A stretch of DNA of 40,003 bases from NCBI GenBank assembly GCA_946482595.1, contig CAMLSD010000042.1:1-40003 (forward strand), in the 5' to 3' direction. The stretch is from an uncultured Comamonadaceae bacterium (lineage in GTDB: Bacteria > Pseudomonadota > Gammaproteobacteria > Burkholderiales > Burkholderiaceae). The translations under genes were made by a program, and so were the position numbers. The notes below the pieces were generated by a model. That model searched no databases and was not told the DNA's origin. It saw only the letters and a list, made by a program, of their open reading frames with translations. Of the stretch, positions 1 through 6,884 are shown piece after piece (position 1 is the first letter of the stretch; each line of letters starts with the position of its first letter).

Positions 1-55
1 GCGACCACGGCCTCGCGGCGGATCGTGAAGTCGTTGGTGTGGGCAGGCTTGATGT
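1..55. repeat. 55-bp direct repeat of the window ends (left copy)
   Basis: The first 55 bases are identical to the last 55 bases (39949-40003). Both copies lie in the same frame of the large terminase gene, which reads through the join. The simplest reading is a circular map whose assembly overlap (a typical k-mer length) was left on both ends, rather than a phage terminal repeat. The unique genome is then 39948 bp. Confidence 0.95.
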
Positions 56-1211
56 CCAGCCCCTCGGCCCGGAGCATCAGGAACGGGGTGTCCTCCTCGT
101 TGGCCTGGCTGCGGCTGTCGCCGGCTGGGTCGCCCGTGATCGTGGCCTCCTTGATCCCGTACTCGTCCAGGCGCTGCTTCAGGATGCGGGCGAACCGCTT
201 GGCGCCCATGTCGAAGCTCACCACCTCGTCGAAGACGGTGATCCGGCCCAGCATGTCGCGCTGCGCCAGGGTCGCCGCCGGGGTCAGGCCGAAGTCGACC
301 CCGATGTAGACCGGCAGGCGTGGGTTGTAGCTGCACGGGCGGACGTGAAACCCGTCGTCGAACTCCGAATAGACCGGCTTGCCGTCCTGCACGTAGCCGT
401 AGTTGCCGCCCACGTAGACGTTGATCCAGTCCTTCGTCTTGCCGGCGCTGGCGCGCATGTAGTAGCCCATGCGGCCGCCGGGCATGTGCGACAGTCCGTC
501 CTGATTCTCGGCGTCCTCGGACAACCCGCCGGGTTGGGCGTGGAAGCTGAACAGCTTCTGCCCCGGCGCCAGGATGCCGGCCTCGCGGAGCTGCTCCTCG
601 GCCTCGGCCAGTGAAGCCAGCAGCTGGGTGGCCCCGGGTGCGGAATCGTCGTTCTCGGCCAGGGTGTACCACCAGTGGTCGGTATCCGGCGAGTTGGTGT
701 CCATGATGATCTGCGGCGCCGGGCAGCCGCCGTGCTTGGCCTCCGGGTAGCGGCCGACACGGCCGGTCAGGCCGTCCAGTATCGCCTTGGGCACCTCGCG
801 CGCCTCGTTGATCCAGGCCGCAGTCAGCTCCAGCGACAGCAGCTTGCGCACGTCCTTGGGCCGGTCCAGGGCCACGAACAGCACCTCGATGTCCAGGCTG
901 TCGGTGACGATGTGGTGGCAGGGCGGGCCCTCGTCACGCCAGTTGCCAACGTCCGGCGGAATCCAGGCGTGCCAGGTTTTGATCGTGGTGGTCTTCAGCT
1001 CGGGGTAGGTGTTGCGGATCACCGCGAAGCGGGCGTGGCGCTTGCCGTCGAGCGGGCTCACCGGCTGGGCGTTGGCGATCCGCCACAGCTTCATCACGCA
1101 CGTCACCGACTTGCCGGAGCCGATCGGCCCCCGGATCGCGGCCACGAACGCCGGATCGCGCAGGAAGGCAGCGCCGATCGGGCCCGGCGGGTAGTAGTCC
1201 ACCACGTTCAT
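1..1211 (-). CDS. terL: Terminase large subunit, N-terminal 403 codons (gene continues at 39948)
   Basis: ATP-driven DNA packaging motor and nuclease. The ATG at 1211 overlaps the small-subunit stop (ATGA). Translation gives a Walker A loop GPIGSGKS at residues 28-35 and a stretch AAWINEARE typical of the region around the Walker B acidic pair in this family. The RNase H-like nuclease domain starts with YIGVDFGLTPAAT, whose Asp is the expected first metal ligand. The frame is open through base 1 and continues without interruption at 39948, giving a 493-residue protein, normal for a podovirus terminase. It is the first head gene after the lysis block. The split is caused only by where the circle was opened. 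Confidence 0.95.
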   Translation of the reverse strand, partial: MNVVDYYPPGPIGAAFLRDPAFVAAIRGPIGSGKSVTCVMKLWRIANAQPVSPLDGKRHARFAVIRNTYPELKTTTIKTWHAWIPPDVGNWRDEGPPCHHIVTDSLDIEVLFVALDRPKDVRKLLSLELTAAWINEAREVPKAILDGLTGRVGRYPEAKHGGCPAPQIIMDTNSPDTDHWWYTLAENDDSAPGATQLLASLAEAEEQLREAGILAPGQKLFSFHAQPGGLSEDAENQDGLSHMPGGRMGYYMRASAGKTKDWINVYVGGNYGYVQDGKPVYSEFDDGFHVRPCSYNPRLPVYIGVDFGLTPAATLAQRDMLGRITVFDEVVSFDMGAKRFARILKQRLDEYGIKEATITGDPAGDSRSQANEEDTPFLMLRAEGLDIKPAHTNDFTIRREAVV

Positions 1212-1720
1212 GGCTTGGGCTTGGGGGTGTCGTGGACGTTGAGGACGAACGTGCCATTGACCTCACCGGAATGCTGCACCTGGGCCTTCAGGTTCGGGCC
1301 GTAGCGGCCGGCGTCCCAGCACGACAGCAGTTTGAGCCGCATCTCACAACGCAGCTTGGACCGCTGCACATGCTCGGCGTTGTAGGCGTAGATCGGCTTC
1401 GACTCGTCGTCGGTCGGCAGGCTGGCGATGAAGTCATTGCGGCTGTCGTCGGCGATGTCCAACACCCCGGCCGCGATCACGTCACAGCCGGCTTCACGCG
1501 CGCGCGCGAACCGTGCGGCTAGAGCCTCATCCGCCGACACCCAGTCATAAAACGTCCGCACCTTGGGCATGCGCACGCCGGAGTCGAGGACACGGGCCAG
1601 GTCGCTGTCGTGGGGGATACCCTCTTCACGGCACAGCTTGGCCAAGGGGATGCCGTCGGCCACCAGGTCCAGCACGGCCTCCACCAACCGGGCATTGAAC
1701 AGGGATTGGTGTTCAGCCAC
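1208..1720 (-). CDS. terS: Terminase small subunit
   Basis: DNA-recognition subunit of the packaging terminase, about 170 aa from the GTG at 1720. The frame is open further up to a TTG at 1753, but GTG 1720 overlaps the stop of the 27-codon ORF upstream by 8 bases and begins where the protein-like sequence begins (AEHQSLFNARLVEAVLD). The N-terminal half has a helix-turn-helix-like segment (IPLAKLCREEGI) followed by a conserved-looking FYDWVSADEALAARFARA helix, as in many small terminases that act with this type of large subunit. The stop overlaps the terL ATG. Identification rests on position plus this pattern. Confidence 0.85.
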   Translation of the reverse strand: MAEHQSLFNARLVEAVLDLVADGIPLAKLCREEGIPHDSDLARVLDSGVRMPKVRTFYDWVSADEALAARFARAREAGCDVIAAGVLDIADDSRNDFIASLPTDDESKPIYAYNAEHVQRSKLRCEMRLKLLSCWDAGRYGPNLKAQVQHSGEVNGTFVLNVHDTPKPKP

Positions 1721-1796
1721 GTGAGCTACCCCACCAGCGCAGTAGGACGACAACAGTGAAGGCCAGGACGGCGATGGCGTCGGCGAGGCGGCTCAT
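1713..1796 (-). CDS. 27-residue single-span membrane peptide (putative)
   Basis: A very short ORF with a Met-Ser-Arg-Leu start and a hydrophobic core (AIAVLAFTVVVLL) followed by RWWGSSRG. Its ATG shares a base with the stop of the gene upstream (TGATG), and its end overlaps the likely terS GTG by 8 bases, exactly the coupling seen between neighbouring real genes. It fills what would otherwise be the only break between the lysis and packaging genes. It could be a small lysis regulator (holin or antiholin type) or a coupling leader for terS. No family recognised. Confidence 0.5.
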   Translation of the reverse strand: MSRLADAIAVLAFTVVVLLRWWGSSRG

Positions 1797-2026
1797 CACC
1801 AGTGCCCCGTCACCACGGCCAGGACGTAGATGGCCACCACCAGGGCGACCGCAGCAAACAGCTTGCGGGTGTAGGCGCGGTCATAGGCGCTGGGCGGGGT
1901 GGACACGGCCCACACCTCGGCCGGGTAATCGAAGGCGCCGCAGTCCGACGCAACCTCGGCGGCCAGCGTGCGGTCCCGGGTTTCGAGCAGACAGACGCCC
2001 TTGCGCACCACGCGGTAGAGGATCAT
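1796..2026 (-). CDS. Small membrane protein of the lysis cluster
   Basis: A 76-residue protein with a soluble N-terminal two thirds and one predicted membrane segment near the C-terminus (LFAAVALVVAIYVLAVV, about residues 56-72). The ATG overlaps the Rz stop (ATGA) and the stop overlaps the next small ORF. The position suggests a lysis accessory role. No family recognised. Confidence 0.7.
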   Translation of the reverse strand: MILYRVVRKGVCLLETRDRTLAAEVASDCGAFDYPAEVWAVSTPPSAYDRAYTRKLFAAVALVVAIYVLAVVTGHW

Positions 2027-2673
2027 TGCAGGCTCCCAAGTGCCCGCCCCGAGGGGGAAATCCCGGGGTCGGGCGGGACCGGTGGCCCCAGCCGCGGTTC
2101 AGGGGAGGTTCCCCGCAGCCGGGCGCCAGTATCCCCGGAACGCTCGGCAATGAGCAAGGCTTGCAGAGCTCTTATTTGGGCGTCCGCTTCGGCGGCGGCG
2201 ACAATAGCTCGGACCGCACTCGCTTCTCGGTCTCGGGCGCCTTCATCAGTTCCGACGGCAGCTCCGGCAGCCTGGGCGGCGGCGGACACGCAACCGGACC
2301 AGCGGTCGTGCAGGCGCTGATCGCCAGACAGCAGAGCAGCAGACAGGGCACGGCTTTCGGTCTGAACACGGGTCATCTCCTCGCTGTGACGGGAAGCGGC
2401 CGCGATGAAGTCGGCGCCCATCTGTCGTTCCTGTTCACGGTATTTGGTGGCCTGCTCGGCCAGGCGCTTGGCGAACCGGGCAGCCTGCTGGGCTTGCTCC
2501 AGTCGGATGGCGGCGACCTCGGCCGCGCCATCACGACTGCCAATCCAGACCCCGAAGCCGATCAGCGATGCGACCAGGGCCAGCACCGCGCCGACCTTCA
2601 GCCAGAAGCCCCACGTGGACGCCCCCGCCTTGACGACGGTCCACGCACCTTTCACCCCTGCGGCGGTAAACAT
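2023..2673 (-). CDS. Rz: i-spanin (Rz-like)
   Basis: Inner-membrane spanin subunit that, with Rz1, fuses the inner and outer membranes in the last step of Gram-negative lysis. The 216-residue product has an N-terminal membrane anchor (about residues 24-45, KVGAVLALVASLIGFGVWI), then a long charged, Gln/Glu/Ala-rich coiled coil in the periplasm. This is the classical Rz build. The strongest evidence is that a lipoprotein ORF (2172-2369) lies wholly inside it in another frame, as Rz1 does in lambda. The start has a good ribosome site (AGGGGG). The C-terminus is Pro/Gly-rich. Confidence 0.85.
   Translation of the reverse strand: MFTAAGVKGAWTVVKAGASTWGFWLKVGAVLALVASLIGFGVWIGSRDGAAEVAAIRLEQAQQAARFAKRLAEQATKYREQERQMGADFIAAASRHSEEMTRVQTESRALSAALLSGDQRLHDRWSGCVSAAAQAAGAAVGTDEGARDREASAVRAIVAAAEADAQIRALQALLIAERSGDTGARLRGTSPEPRLGPPVPPDPGISPSGRALGSLQ
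2172..2369 (-). CDS. Rz1: o-spanin (Rz1-like lipoprotein), embedded in Rz
   Basis: Outer-membrane spanin lipoprotein, 65 aa, encoded entirely within the Rz gene in a different frame of the same strand. It has a short basic N-terminus, a hydrophobic core and a lipobox ending ISAC with the lipidated Cys at residue 20. The mature part (about 46 aa) is proline-rich (ACPPPPRLPELP), as in Rz1 proteins. It would pair with the periplasmic end of Rz. Confidence 0.85.
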   Translation of the reverse strand: MFRPKAVPCLLLCCLAISACTTAGPVACPPPPRLPELPSELMKAPETEKRVRSELLSPPPKRTPK

Positions 2674-2682
2674 GGCATCCCC

Positions 2683-3045
2683 CTATGAAACCGACCGGAC
2701 ATCCCCCGACAGGGCGTCTGCCGCCCAGGGCGCCCACTTACGCAGCGCCGCCTGCAGCAACGCGAAGGCCAGCGGTGACCACAACCCCGCCCCCAGGGTC
2801 ACCAGGATCACCGCTGGACCTTCGCCCCCTAGCGCCGTATACGCCGCGCCTGACGTGGCCGCCGCCGACATGATGGCCAGCAGACGGGTGAGCTGCTCGC
2901 GCAGCCCGTGGAACCATGCCAGCGGGAACAAGAACTTGACCGCCTGGGTCAGCCCGGCCGACAACGCCCAGCCGATCAGCACCGCCGCCAACCAGGGCGG
3001 CAGGTTGTCGAGGGCGTGGCGTAGGGCGTCCCAGGCGGCTTGCAT
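2683..3045 (-). CDS. Holin candidate (multi-span membrane protein)
   Basis: A 120-residue protein starting at the ATG at 3045. It has about three hydrophobic segments (around residues 15-35, 52-68 and 78-100) and a charged C-terminus. Size, topology and a place between muramidase and Rz fit a class I holin that opens the inner membrane at lysis. Other small membrane proteins in the cluster (3230-3493, 3504-3785) are competing holin or antiholin candidates. The family was not recognised by sequence, so the call rests on topology and position. Confidence 0.65.
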   Translation of the reverse strand: MQAAWDALRHALDNLPPWLAAVLIGWALSAGLTQAVKFLFPLAWFHGLREQLTRLLAIMSAAATSGAAYTALGGEGPAVILVTLGAGLWSPLAFALLQAALRKWAPWAADALSGDVRSVS

Positions 3046-3047
3046 GG

Positions 3048-3230
3048 CTACGGGTCCACGGGCGCGTCGGGCTGCACGGTGATCGTGTCGCCGCGCGCGA
3101 AGGCGGTGTTGATCGCCGCCAACGCCAGGCAATAGTCGGCGTAGCGGTCGCGCCACAGCTCGCCGGCCGTCTTGTTGGCATCGCCCGGGGGCGGCGGAGG
3201 CGGGCGGGAAATGATGATGATCGTGGACAT
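3048..3230 (-). CDS. Small protein with Ile run and proline tract, unknown
   Basis: A 60-residue product beginning STIIIISRP then a run of six prolines, followed by an acidic/aromatic segment (ELWRDRYADYCLALAAI). The ATG overlaps the upstream stop (TGATG). I do not recognise a family. It lies in the lysis cluster. Confidence 0.65.
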   Translation of the reverse strand: MSTIIIISRPPPPPPGDANKTAGELWRDRYADYCLALAAINTAFARGDTITVQPDAPVDP

Positions 3231-3493
3231 CAGGGCTTCTCTTCCGGTTTGAGGTGCGGGGCGACTTGGTAGATGACCTGAATGTAGTCCTTCAGGTCGG
3301 AAATCTGGCGGTTGTGGTCGATCACGATAGCGGTCAGGAACACGTTGGCGGCCAACATCACCGCGCAGCACGTGGCCGACAGCCAGACGCCGACCCCGCC
3401 GGCATTGATGTTGATGTTCGCACTGTTGGAGGAGGGAACCCCCACCAGCTCCCGGACAATCCGCTCGGCCACTACGCTGGTTGGGTCTTCCAT
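3230..3493 (-). CDS. Single-span membrane protein in lysis cluster
   Basis: An 87-residue protein with a soluble N-terminus, one membrane segment (about residues 36-58, VWLSATCCAVMLAANVFLTAIVI) and a charged helical C-terminus. Good ribosome site (AGGAG, 7 bases before the ATG). Possible antiholin or holin partner by position. Family unknown. Confidence 0.7.
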   Translation of the reverse strand: MEDPTSVVAERIVRELVGVPSSNSANININAGGVGVWLSATCCAVMLAANVFLTAIVIDHNRQISDLKDYIQVIYQVAPHLKPEEKP

Positions 3494-3503
3494 GGGACGG
3501 CTC

Positions 3504-3785
3504 CTAGCTTCCGTGCTTGCCGATGAGTTGGTGGACCGCCTTCAGCAGTTCATCGACCTTGCCGGTCAACTCCTGCCGCAGCGTTTCCACCGCGCGTTTG
3601 ACTTCGACGATTTCGTGCCCGCGCACGTAGTTCTCGGCGATGTGGGCAAAGTCTGTGGCTTGCTTTTGCGCCACGTCGTCGATCTTCTTGCCCAGGCTGT
3701 GGCACCAGTTGCCCAGGAACAGAATGGCGACGGCCAGGACCGGCAGGCCCAGCCCAATCGCCCAGGCGACGGCCTGCGCGTTCAT
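3504..3785 (-). CDS. Membrane-anchored coiled-coil protein (possible second holin or antiholin)
   Basis: 93 aa from the ATG at 3785, which overlaps the muramidase stop (ATGA). One N-terminal membrane helix (residues 5-26, AVAWAIGLGLPVLAVAILFLG) is followed by an amphipathic charged helix that looks like a coiled coil. This anchor-plus-coil shape directly after the muramidase is seen in several phage lysis cassettes. The role is inferred from position. Confidence 0.7.
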   Translation of the reverse strand: MNAQAVAWAIGLGLPVLAVAILFLGNWCHSLGKKIDDVAQKQATDFAHIAENYVRGHEIVEVKRAVETLRQELTGKVDELLKAVHQLIGKHGS

Positions 3786-4351
3786 GCCGCCCTCGCGTAG
3801 CGGTCGTAGGCCGCGGCCAGGCGGATGTCGTACTCGTTCTTGGCGTAGCCCGGGCCGTTGTAGACCTTGGCGAACTGAGCCCAGTTGTGGCGCTTCAGCT
3901 CCGGCGCCAATCCCTTGGACTGGACGAAGCCGACGAACAGGGCCAGGTGGGCGTCCATATCGTGGTGCACTGCGGAAAAGAACCCGAGCAGGGAACGCTC
4001 CCCGCAGGCCCGCCAGTTGAAACCCATGATCTGGAAAGCCCCCCAGCTGCACGCCTCGACCGCTGCCTGTGGGTCGAGCTGCAGCGCGCGGTAATAGCGC
4101 AGGTATTCGGATGCCCCGCGGGTGTAGCCGCCCGGATGGGCGATGGACAGGTCGGGGTGGCTCACGTCGAACCGGCCCTCGGTGAGCCGGTGAAAAATGT
4201 GCCGTTCAAACAGGATTTTGGGCCGTCCGTCGGGAAGGAACCCCGACCCTTGGGACTCGACCTCGGCCACCGCACGCACGGTGGCGGTGTTCACGCCCAG
4301 CTGCTGGGCCGCCCGCAGGATTCCCGCGTCGGTAAACGAACTGCGCGCCAT
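3782..4351 (-). CDS. Endolysin, N-acetylmuramidase type
   Basis: Peptidoglycan-cleaving lysin of 189 aa, matching the N-acetylmuramidase family formerly called DUF3380. The signature run AVAEVESQGSGFLPDGRPKI carries the likely catalytic Glu32, followed by ILFERHIFHR, SWGAFQIMGFN and the C-terminal NWAQFAKVYNGPGY segment, all typical of this family. No signal peptide is present, so export would need a holin. The start at 4351 has a strong site (GAGGGGGC). An in-frame ATG at 4429 overlaps the upstream stop and would add 26 residues of no family character; I prefer 4351. Confidence 0.92.
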   Translation of the reverse strand: MARSSFTDAGILRAAQQLGVNTATVRAVAEVESQGSGFLPDGRPKILFERHIFHRLTEGRFDVSHPDLSIAHPGGYTRGASEYLRYYRALQLDPQAAVEACSWGAFQIMGFNWRACGERSLLGFFSAVHHDMDAHLALFVGFVQSKGLAPELKRHNWAQFAKVYNGPGYAKNEYDIRLAAAYDRYARAA

Positions 4352-4425
4352 GCCGCCCCCTCGGTGACTGGGGCAACCATGCCATCTTGTGGTCCGTTCG
4401 TCAATTTGACACAAGCTGTGCGCGT

Positions 4426-4566
4426 TCATGAGGCTGAACCCGAGTGGCACGCCTGCCACATCCAGACGTTCACCACCACATCCATGCCGGTGCGCTCGCA
4501 CCAGGCCAGAAACGCCAGCTCGTCGAAGCACTCGGCTTCGGTCCACAGCAGATCACCCCAACCCAT
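4426..4566 (-). CDS. 46-residue acidic/Trp-rich protein, unknown
   Basis: Short ORF encoding 46 residues with five tryptophans and several acidic residues (GDLLWTEAECFDELAFLAW). Its stop overlaps an in-frame upstream ATG of the endolysin frame. It keeps the minus-strand gene order unbroken. No family recognised. Between it and the chosen endolysin start are about 75 bases that contain only the alternative endolysin start and a weak promoter-like motif. Confidence 0.55.
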   Translation of the reverse strand: MGWGDLLWTEAECFDELAFLAWCERTGMDVVVNVWMWQACHSGSAS

Positions 4567-4588
4567 GCCCCACCCCCGTGGTTCCTTG

Positions 4589-4750
4589 TCAGTACCGCGC
4601 CGGCACCTCCCGCCGCGGCTGTTCCTCGCGCTTCTTGCGCTCCCGGCGTTGTTTCAAGGTCCGGTCTACCTCCTGAATCACGTTCTGCGCCTGATGCTTG
4701 GCCCTACGCAGTTCGCTATCGCTCATCTCCCGCAATGGTTTGGCAGTCAT
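4589..4750 (-). CDS. 53-residue charged helical protein, unknown
   Basis: Highly charged small protein (EMSDSELRRAKHQAQNVI, then a Lys/Arg/Glu-rich tail). The ATG overlaps the RusA-like gene stop (ATGA). Probably a single long helix. Function unknown. Confidence 0.65.
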   Translation of the reverse strand: MTAKPLREMSDSELRRAKHQAQNVIQEVDRTLKQRRERKKREEQPRREVPARY

Positions 4751-5142
4751 TCGCCCTCCGCGTAGTTGAACACACCCCGTTTAGTGGCCGGCAACACCGT
4801 TCGCTCCGGACAGGCCATGTTGCTCACGGAAATCTCGATGCGCAGCGCCGGCTTGCCGCGCTCCTGGCCATACTGCCACGACACGCGCGGGTCGTTGTCC
4901 TGCACGCCAAGACGATCAGCTACGCCGTCCCGTACCGCCTTGAGCGCGCCGCGCAGGTTGTCGTCATCCAGTTGCTGCGGCCCAATCCGGACGAGGCGCA
5001 CGACGCACGGCAGCGCGATCCCGCCAGGCGTCATGACGTAGGCGAGCTTCCGGTGCGCCTTGGCGCGCTTGTATCGCGCCGTCCAGTGTTCCCGCAGATT
5101 GTTCACACTCGGCAGGCGCAGGCGGTCGATGACGATAATCAT
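4747..5142 (-). CDS. rusA-like: RusA-like Holliday junction resolvase
   Basis: 131-residue endonuclease expected to cut four-way DNA junctions made by recombination or stalled forks. The RusA core is visible: an N-terminal PSVN(N) segment, a central LDDDNLRGALKAVRDGV with Asp59 and Asp61 (the DxDN pattern of the family), a following LGVQDNDPRV supplying the third acidic residue (Asp82 or Asp84), and a short C-terminal strand. RusA proteins are about 120 aa, so it is full length. It is in the early left operon with the Ref-like nuclease and overlaps its neighbours by 4 bases on both sides. Confidence 0.82.
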   Translation of the reverse strand: MIIVIDRLRLPSVNNLREHWTARYKRAKAHRKLAYVMTPGGIALPCVVRLVRIGPQQLDDDNLRGALKAVRDGVADRLGVQDNDPRVSWQYGQERGKPALRIEISVSNMACPERTVLPATKRGVFNYAEGE

Positions 5143-5411
5143 CGGCGCTCCTCCCAGCGGTACCGTGGCCGGAACAGTCCATTGACCGGCTTGAAACTGC
5201 GGCGTAGGCGCATCCCGAGCGCCGTTGCAAGGTTCAGTGCACCGCGCAGTCCGGCACGACCACCCAAGCCGAAGCCGCTAACCTTCACCCACCGCCCGGC
5301 CTGCGTTGTCGCACGATCTTCCGATACGACGGCGCGCAGCCTACCAATTGCCACCCGGGCCGTGCCACGGTGGTAGTACTTCCACAGCAAGAAGCTGGGG
5401 GATGGAATCAT
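5139..5411 (-). CDS. Basic protein, unknown
   Basis: 90 residues from the ATG at 5411, which overlaps the upstream stop (ATGA). Rich in Arg/Lys/Gly, with an aromatic N-terminus (PSFLLWKYYHRG). The charge suggests nucleic-acid binding, but there is no recognised motif. Confidence 0.65.
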   Translation of the reverse strand: MIPSPSFLLWKYYHRGTARVAIGRLRAVVSEDRATTQAGRWVKVSGFGLGGRAGLRGALNLATALGMRLRRSFKPVNGLFRPRYRWEERR

Positions 5412-5791
5412 GGGAACACCCAGCGATAGACGCTGCGAATCTGACCAGATTTCAATCGCGCCGGGAACGCGAACAGGCCTTGATGATTCCACATGCCATC
5501 CCGCCACGGGTCAGCCGCATACGCTGCCGGCGACCGTCCGTACTGCTGCAAATCCGGGCTGTGCGCCATGTTTGCTGCGCAGGCCAAATCCCACAGCGGA
5601 GCGAACCCTGGAAACCGGTTGTTGAGCCTGCGTCGATGCTCTTCAGGGAACCGGCTGTGGTCGTCGAAAAGGATGTCGCGGAGGCGCGCTTTCGCACGCG
5701 GAGCCGTGATGCGTCGGCCGACCGCATGACGACAGTCGGCGATGATTTGCTCTAGCTCAGCCTGGATATCTCCTAAGCGTGAAATCCTCAC
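5408..5791 (-). CDS. Hypothetical protein of the early left operon
   Basis: 127-residue protein with a helical, charged first half (LGDIQAELEQIIADCRHAV) and an aromatic second half (FAPLWDLACAANMAHS). ATGA overlaps at both ends. I do not recognise the family. Confidence 0.7.
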   Translation of the reverse strand: MRISRLGDIQAELEQIIADCRHAVGRRITAPRAKARLRDILFDDHSRFPEEHRRRLNNRFPGFAPLWDLACAANMAHSPDLQQYGRSPAAYAADPWRDGMWNHQGLFAFPARLKSGQIRSVYRWVFP

Positions 5792-6084
5792 GGCAGCGGA
5801 CCCGCCGTCTCGGGGATGCCCGTCAGTCCAAGCTGATTCGGGTCCACGGCGCGCTTGAACCGGTCGGAGCCGATCACTTCCTGGCCTTTCACGCCGGCCT
5901 CATAGAGCTGCTCGCCGGTCGCGAGATCGACGTACGCATCCTTCGCCAGCTCGTCGGTCAGCACTTTGAGGACATCCCGGATCGCGCCGGCCTTGGTCTG
6001 TGCCATCACCAGATGCGTTTTGCCGTTGATCGTCACGGCGTGGGCCTTGGCCTTCACGGCCGTGTTCTTGACTACTGCACTCAT
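5788..6084 (-). CDS. Hypothetical protein
   Basis: 98-residue protein beginning with a Lys/Ala-rich stretch, then TINGKTHLVMAQTKAGAIRD and a helical middle. The middle looks like a small alpha/beta fold, as in several single-domain phage proteins of unknown role. ATGA overlaps on both sides. Confidence 0.7.
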   Translation of the reverse strand: MSAVVKNTAVKAKAHAVTINGKTHLVMAQTKAGAIRDVLKVLTDELAKDAYVDLATGEQLYEAGVKGQEVIGSDRFKRAVDPNQLGLTGIPETAGPLP

Positions 6085-6317
6085 CGTTTCTTCCCCTTGC
6101 TCTTCGGTGGTTTGGTGTCGGGCTTGCGGCTATTGAGCCTCTGAACCACGCCGGCCGCAAAGTCGGTGCAGTTCTTGCGGCACCCGCCAGGAGAGCAGCG
6201 GGCGTCCATGCAACTGGTTGGGAGCTTAGACCACTCGCGGCGGACGATAGCTGGGGTGATGTCTCCCAGGCGGTCGAGCATCGCCGAGAAAGCCGCCAGG
6301 CACATGCTAGCTGGCAT
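6081..6317 (-). CDS. Small cysteine-containing basic protein
   Basis: 78 residues with a Cys cluster in the middle (SCMDARCSPGGCRKNC) and a Lys-rich tail, suggesting a metal site and nucleic-acid contact. The ATG at 6317 has a good GGGGAAG ribosome site; a later ATG at 6305 lacks one. It overlaps the end of the Ref-like gene by 11 bases. Confidence 0.65.
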   Translation of the reverse strand: MPASMCLAAFSAMLDRLGDITPAIVRREWSKLPTSCMDARCSPGGCRKNCTDFAAGVVQRLNSRKPDTKPPKSKGKKR

Positions 6318-6660
6318 CGGCGATCTTCCCCTGCTCCCACAGTTTCAGAAACCGTTCCTGCACCTCCAGCAGCAGAGTATCCGGGTACAGTTCTCGGAAC
6401 TCGCGTGCGTTGTCGGCGTAGCTGGGGCCGTAGCCATCCGCACGAAGATCATCCGCGCGGACGGTCCCGACTTGCGACGCCCCCTGGTGATGGTAGTCAC
6501 ATAGGCCAACCGTGAATCGCTCTCCGCGCCGCTTGCCTGAGCCGTGACGTCCCGTGCTGGTCAGGTGGTGCTTGGCAGCAGGAAGCGGAGGCTTGCCGCG
6601 CATCCGGCAGACAATGCAGCCTATGGAGCGGATGGCGAAATCTCGCATTTCCAGATTCAT
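6307..6660 (-). CDS. Ref-like RecA-dependent nuclease (HNH/zinc fold)
   Basis: 117-residue protein resembling the core of phage P1 Ref, a nuclease that cuts DNA bound in RecA filaments. Visible features are a zinc pair CIVC (Cys15, Cys18), a His-His pair in KHHLTSTGR (His31, His32), a second cluster LCDYHHQG (Cys54, His57, His58), and the later GYGPSYADNAREFRELYP segment usual in this family. The start at 6660 overlaps the upstream stop. It would act with RecT, NinB and RusA in phage recombination. An ordinary HNH endonuclease is the main alternative. Confidence 0.75.
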   Translation of the reverse strand: MNLEMRDFAIRSIGCIVCRMRGKPPLPAAKHHLTSTGRHGSGKRRGERFTVGLCDYHHQGASQVGTVRADDLRADGYGPSYADNAREFRELYPDTLLLEVQERFLKLWEQGKIADAS

Positions 6661-6860
6661 GCCGCCGCCGCAATGACTTCGCCGAGCCACAGCAGGCCGG
6701 TGACGGCCATACCGATCACCCCCAGTCCGGCGGCAACGCACGAGTGCGCGGCCCACCTATCGTTGCCTCCGTCGAATGCAATTGAAGCCAAGACGCAGAG
6801 CGCGAAGCTGACGAAGCCAGCTACCGCAAGTCCAGTGCACGCTAAGAAAAGTCCTGCCAT
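6657..6860 (-). CDS. Small two-span membrane protein
   Basis: 67 residues with two hydrophobic segments (about 3-28 and 42-65) separated by a polar loop (FDGGNDRWAAHSC). Strong ribosome site (AGAAGGGGAA). Between a methyltransferase and a nuclease gene; an exclusion or membrane-targeting role is possible but not shown. Confidence 0.65.
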   Translation of the reverse strand: MAGLFLACTGLAVAGFVSFALCVLASIAFDGGNDRWAAHSCVAAGLGVIGMAVTGLLWLGEVIAAAA

Positions 6861-6884
6861 TTCCCCTTCTCCATTCCCCGGTGA

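Noticed and set aside
1713..1753. TTG at 1753 as the terS start
   Set aside because: It lies in the middle of the small membrane ORF and adds residues (SSYCAGGVAHV) that are the out-of-frame copy of that ORF. GTG at 1720 fits better.
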